NCBI GenBank assembly: GCA_946887295.1
Contig: CAMPKP010000133.1
Coordinates: 1-9,843 of the forward strand
Reading direction: 5' to 3'
Length of the DNA: 9,843 nt
Origin: an uncultured Gemmatimonadota bacterium
GTDB lineage: Bacteria; Gemmatimonadota; Gemmatimonadetes; Gemmatimonadales; GWC2-71-9
The position numbers were made by a program, and so were the translations under genes. The notes under the pieces are model-generated. The model did no database searches. It worked only from the letters and a program-made list of their open reading frames with translations, and was not told the DNA's origin. Numbering within the stretch: position 1 is the stretch's first letter; every line of letters starts with the position of its first letter. Positions 7,085-9,843 of this stretch are shown piece after piece.

Positions 7085-8007
7085 GTGGTCCTCACCGGCG
7101 GGGGATCGCCCACGATGTCCCGCAGGCGGCCCGCGTACTCCTGCAGCAGGCGCTCGGCCTCGTCGCGGGAAACCCGGCGGCGTGCCATGACGATCGCGGT
7201 CTTGACCTTGCCGTCGGCCGCCTGGATCACCTCGCGGGCATCGTCCCGGCCCAGCCCGGTCGTCTCCATGACGATGCGCTCGCTGCGGTCGATCAGCTTG
7301 TCGTTCCAGGCGCGGAGGTCCACCATGAGGTTGCCGTAGGTCTTGCCGAGCCGGATCATCGCGCCCGTGCTGAGGGTATTGAGCACCAGCTTGGTCGCCG
7401 TCCCCGCCTTCATCCGGGTCGAGCCGGTGACGACCTCCGGCCCGACCGCCACCACGATGCACTCGTCGCAGGTCTCCCGGAGCAGCCTGGGCGGCTCGGA
7501 ACAGGAGACGATCGCGGTCCGCGCGCCGAGCGTCTGCGCCCGGGACAGGGCCGCCCGCACGAAGGGCGTGGTGCCGCTCGCCGCGATGCCGACCACCACG
7601 TCGTCGGGTCCGATGCGCCGGGCGTCCATCTCTCCGATGGCGGCATTCACGTCGTCCTCGGCGCCTTCTACCGATTTCACCAGCGCCGGGTAGCCTCCGG
7701 CGATCAGGCCCACGACCATGTCCGGCGGCGTGCCGAAGGTAGGCGGGCACTCCGCCGCGTCGAGCACGCCGAGCCGGCCGCTGGTGCCGGCGCCGACGTA
7801 GACCAGCCGCCCGCCCGCGCGGAACGCGGCCTCGATCAGGTCCACGACACGGGCGATCTCCTCCCGCGCGCGGGCGACCGCCCCGGGCACGGTGGCGTCC
7901 TCGGCGCCGATGAGATCGACGATCTCCAGCGAAGAGGCGGTATCTATGGTTGAGCTGCGGGGATTGCGCCGTTCGGTCAGGCGCGAGTCGAGGTAGTCGT
8001 CAGCCAC
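7081..8007 (-). CDS. murQ: N-acetylmuramic acid 6-phosphate etherase
   Basis: MurQ cleaves the D-lactyl ether of MurNAc-6-phosphate, giving GlcNAc-6-phosphate and D-lactate in the cytoplasm; it is the step after AnmK. The 308-residue protein is a single SIS-domain enzyme of the usual size (about 300). Matching segments are LTERRNP near the N terminus, YVGAGTSGRLGVLDAAECPPTFG read in two parts (70-82 and 83-92; Glu86 aligns with the catalytic Glu of E. coli MurQ), VEGAEDD (113-119, the second functional acidic segment), ASGTTPFV (143-150) and GSTRMKAGTATKL (195-207). The start is GTG 8007; no good Shine-Dalgarno is visible ahead of it. It is the first gene of the operon with anmK and nagZ, and it is divergent from the gamma-glutamyltransferase gene with a 110-bp spacer. 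Confidence 0.95.
   Translation of the reverse strand: MADDYLDSRLTERRNPRSSTIDTASSLEIVDLIGAEDATVPGAVARAREEIARVVDLIEAAFRAGGRLVYVGAGTSGRLGVLDAAECPPTFGTPPDMVVGLIAGGYPALVKSVEGAEDDVNAAIGEMDARRIGPDDVVVGIAASGTTPFVRAALSRAQTLGARTAIVSCSEPPRLLRETCDECIVVAVGPEVVTGSTRMKAGTATKLVLNTLSTGAMIRLGKTYGNLMVDLRAWNDKLIDRSERIVMETTGLGRDDAREVIQAADGKVKTAIVMARRRVSRDEAERLLQEYAGRLRDIVGDPPPVRTT
7089..7093 (-). promoter_or_regulatory. Shine-Dalgarno for anmK inside the murQ 3' end
   Basis: The minus strand reads GAGGA here, 4 nt before the anmK ATG at 7084. It lies within the last codons of murQ. Together with the ATGA overlap it fixes the anmK start and indicates both coupled and independent initiation. Confidence 0.65.
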
Positions 8008-8117
8008 GCGGAAAGAGGAAAATGGTTTCCAAGCGTCAGCCCGGGGCTAAATTAGATCGCGTCGAACATCCGGGGCAACTCCCGGCACCACTTTCCTTTC
8101 CCGCTCCCGAGGTCCTC
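8008..8117. other. Divergent spacer between murQ and the gamma-glutamyltransferase gene
   Basis: This 110-bp spacer must hold the promoters for the recycling operon (minus) and the transferase (plus). It contains one AT-rich island, CTAAATTAG (8047-8055), close to symmetrical, which can read as a -10 on both strands. CCGGGGC occurs twice, at 8041-8047 and 8070-8076. On the minus strand TTGCCC, 18 bp upstream of TAATTT (8054..8049), is a weak candidate promoter for murQ. No terminator or riboswitch-like structure is recognised. Confidence 0.5.
8026..8053 (+). promoter_or_regulatory. Candidate promoter for the gamma-glutamyltransferase gene
   Basis: TTTCCA at 8026-8031 (four of six matches to the -35 consensus) is followed after 16 bp by TAAATT at 8048-8053, the same -10-like hexamer as in the phosphatase promoter. 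The predicted transcript start is near 8060, leaving a leader of about 58 nt. The -35 is weak, so the call rests mainly on the hexamer and its position. Confidence 0.4.
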
Positions 8118-9842
8118 GTGCGCTCGTGCCGCCCGTTTGTGCTGCTGCTCGCCCTCGTCCTGACCGGCTGCGCGGGCCGCTCAACCGACACGCCCGCTCC
8201 GGCCGCCGGAGTCGCCGCCGGATGGCAGTTCGCCGACCGGGCGCTGGTGACCGAGGGGCAGGCCGCCATGGTCGTGTCCGGCCATCCGCTGGCGAGCCAG
8301 ATCGGCCGGGACATCCTGCGGGCGGGCGGCAACGCGGTGGATGCGGCGGTCGCGGTCGGATTCGCTCTCGCGGTGGTGCATCCGGAAGCCGGGAACATCG
8401 GCGGCGGCGGGTTCATGGTCATGCGATCCGCCGGCGGCGAGGTGCGCACCCTCGATTACCGTGAGACGGCCCCGGGCCGAGCCGCGCGCGACATGTACCT
8501 GGACGCGAGCGGCGAGCCGACCGACCGGAGCGTCACGGGGCACCTCGCCGCCGGAGTGCCCGGCTCGGTGGCGGGACTGACCGCCGCGCACGAGAAGCTC
8601 GGCCGGCTGCCATTCGATTCCGTCATCGCGCCGGCCATCCGGCTGGCGCGCGAGGGGTTCGTGGTGGACCAGTACCGCAGCGAATCCATTCGGAGCGACA
8701 GCGTCCGCCTCAGCTCGTTTCCCGCGTCGCTTGCGAGCTTCCTGCCGGATGGCCGACCGCCGGTGCCCGGCTCGCGGCTGGCTCAGCCCGATCTCGCGGC
8801 GACGCTCGAGGCGATTCGCCGCGACGGTGCGGACGGCTTCTACCGGGGCCGCGTGGCGGACCTGATCGTGGCCGAGATGGAGCGGGGCGGCGGCCTCATC
8901 AGCCACGCCGACCTGGCCGGCTACCGGGCGATCTGGCGGGAGCCCATCGAGATCCGCTATCGGGATCACACGGTGTACTCGATGCCGCCGGCCTCCTCGG
9001 GCGGCGTCACCATGGGTGAGATCCTCAACATCATGGAAGGGTACGATCCGCTGCCTCCGTTCGGGACGCCGGCGCTGCTCCACCGCGAGGCGGAGGCGAT
9101 GCGGCGGGCGTTCACCGACCGCAACACGCATCTGGGCGATCCCGACTTCGTGCGGAACCCGGTGGACCGGCTGCTCTCCAAGGAGTACGCGGCGGCGCTC
9201 CGGCGGGAGATCGGCGAGCGCGCCACTCCGACGCCTCGATTCGATCCGGCGGCGGCCGGCGGGTCCTCGACCACCCACTACTCCGTGGTGGACGCCGAAG
9301 GCAACGCCGTGAGCTGCACCACGACGCTCAACGACAGCTACGGCAGCGCGGTCACCGTCACCGGAGCGGGCTTCCTGCTCAACGACGAGATGGACGACTT
9401 CGCGTCCGCGCCCGGCAAGCCGAACATGTACGGACTGGTGCAGGGCGAGGCCAACGCCATCGCGCCGGGGAAGCGGATGCTGTCGGCGATGACGCCGAGC
9501 ATCGTGCTGGACCCCGCGGGGCGCCTGTACATGGTGGTGGGCACGCCCGGCGGGCCGCGCATCATCACCATGGTCTATCACGTCATCTCCAACGTGATCG
9601 ACCACCACATGACCCTGGCGCAGGCGGTCTCGGCCCCGCGCGCCCACCACCAGGCCCTTCCCGACAGCCTCCGGGTGGAGGAGGGCGGCTTCACGACGAC
9701 GACGCTCGACAGCCTCCGGGCCCGGGGACACGGCATCTCGACCGGCGGCTACTGGGGGGATGTGGAGGCGATCATCCGCACCCCCGGCGGCTGGCAGGGT
9801 GTGAGCGATCCGCGGCGGGGGGGAGGGGGAGCGGGGTACTGA
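8118..9842 (+). CDS. ggt: Lipoprotein gamma-glutamyltransferase / glutathione hydrolase
   Basis: GGT cleaves gamma-glutamyl bonds, for example in glutathione, by hydrolysis or transfer to another amino acid, after self-cleaving into large and small subunits. With GTG 8118 (GAGG 5 nt upstream) the protein has 574 residues. Earlier in-frame starts would run into murQ and bury the signal sequence. The N terminus has Arg5, a hydrophobic run and lipobox LTGC (Cys18), so it is predicted to be a periplasmic or outer-membrane lipoprotein; classical bacterial GGT is soluble in the periplasm. Key residues align with E. coli GGT: Arg115 in DYRETAP, the processing site and nucleophile at Ser384/Thr385 in SSTTHYSVVD, Asn405, Asp427 in NDEMDDF, the lid loop PGKPNMYGL and Gly478-Gly479 in GTPGGPRI. 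The second Ser of the oxyanion LSS motif is Ala457 here. The C terminus (SDPRRGGGGAGY) is complete. Confidence 0.94.
   Translation: MRSCRPFVLLLALVLTGCAGRSTDTPAPAAGVAAGWQFADRALVTEGQAAMVVSGHPLASQIGRDILRAGGNAVDAAVAVGFALAVVHPEAGNIGGGGFMVMRSAGGEVRTLDYRETAPGRAARDMYLDASGEPTDRSVTGHLAAGVPGSVAGLTAAHEKLGRLPFDSVIAPAIRLAREGFVVDQYRSESIRSDSVRLSSFPASLASFLPDGRPPVPGSRLAQPDLAATLEAIRRDGADGFYRGRVADLIVAEMERGGGLISHADLAGYRAIWREPIEIRYRDHTVYSMPPASSGGVTMGEILNIMEGYDPLPPFGTPALLHREAEAMRRAFTDRNTHLGDPDFVRNPVDRLLSKEYAAALRREIGERATPTPRFDPAAAGGSSTTHYSVVDAEGNAVSCTTTLNDSYGSAVTVTGAGFLLNDEMDDFASAPGKPNMYGLVQGEANAIAPGKRMLSAMTPSIVLDPAGRLYMVVGTPGGPRIITMVYHVISNVIDHHMTLAQAVSAPRAHHQALPDSLRVEEGGFTTTTLDSLRARGHGISTGGYWGDVEAIIRTPGGWQGVSDPRRGGGGAGY
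9817..9836 (+). repeat. G-rich tract at the 3' end of ggt
   Basis: Runs of seven, five and four G residues are separated by A and AGC. This is inside the last codons of ggt and encodes the Gly-rich tail before the terminal Gly-Tyr. The run lengths meet the usual pattern for a G-quadruplex on the coding strand, but the protein tail itself resembles normal GGT C termini, so no special role is needed to explain it. Confidence 0.4.
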
Positions 9843-9843
9843 G

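Noticed and set aside
7085..7750. N-terminal extension of anmK upstream of 7084
   Set aside because: The open frame continues upstream, but it lies over murQ codons in a different frame; the ATGA overlap, the GAGGA site and the normal family length all support the start at 7084.
7950..8117. Upstream in-frame start for ggt at 7950
   Set aside because: It would overlap murQ and place 56 polar residues before the lipoprotein signal; GTG 8118 has a Shine-Dalgarno and starts directly at the signal peptide.
8181..9731. 516-codon minus-strand frame opposite ggt
   Set aside because: It is antisense to a complete GGT with all catalytic residues, is His/Arg/Gly-rich and has no motif.

Overview
The window is GC-rich (roughly 70% by eye) bacterial chromosome, densely coded, with seven genes, frequent GTG starts and lipoprotein signals typical of a Gram-negative (diderm) cell. 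Gene content and codon style would fit Gemmatimonadota or a similar high-GC environmental phylum, but that assignment is an inference; there is no rRNA or other marker gene here. No mobile element, CRISPR array, tRNA or rRNA was seen.

Layout from left to right. A lipoprotein peptidoglycan amidase (85..2082, minus) is divergent from a two-gene plus-strand unit: a membrane-anchored PP2C-type Ser/Thr phosphatase (2272..3315) and an AmpG-like muropeptide permease (3323..4537). The permease gene runs tail-to-tail, with a 26-bp overlap, into a minus-strand operon murQ (8007..7081), anmK (7084..5960), nagZ (5963..4512), whose genes are joined by two ATGA stop/start overlaps. Divergent from murQ, a lipoprotein gamma-glutamyltransferase gene (8118..9842, plus) ends at the window edge.

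The genes form most of a peptidoglycan-recycling route. The amidase trims stem peptides from the wall in the periplasm. AmpG imports anhydro-muropeptides. NagZ releases GlcNAc, AnmK phosphorylates anhydro-MurNAc to MurNAc-6-phosphate, and MurQ removes lactate to give GlcNAc-6-phosphate. Family membership of each enzyme is clear from motifs. The less expected members are the PP2C phosphatase, apparently co-transcribed with the permease, and the lipoprotein gamma-glutamyltransferase beside murQ. These suggest, but do not prove, a signalling link and a periplasmic gamma-glutamyl-peptide step.

The two non-coding regions are the divergent spacers 2083..2271 and 8008..8117. Both contain the hexamer TAAATT in an otherwise GC-rich setting. 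In the first it pairs with TTGACG at a 17-bp spacing, giving a good sigma-70-like promoter for the phosphatase-permease unit. That promoter is followed by a leader with small hairpins and a possible 33-codon upstream ORF that overlaps the phosphatase start.
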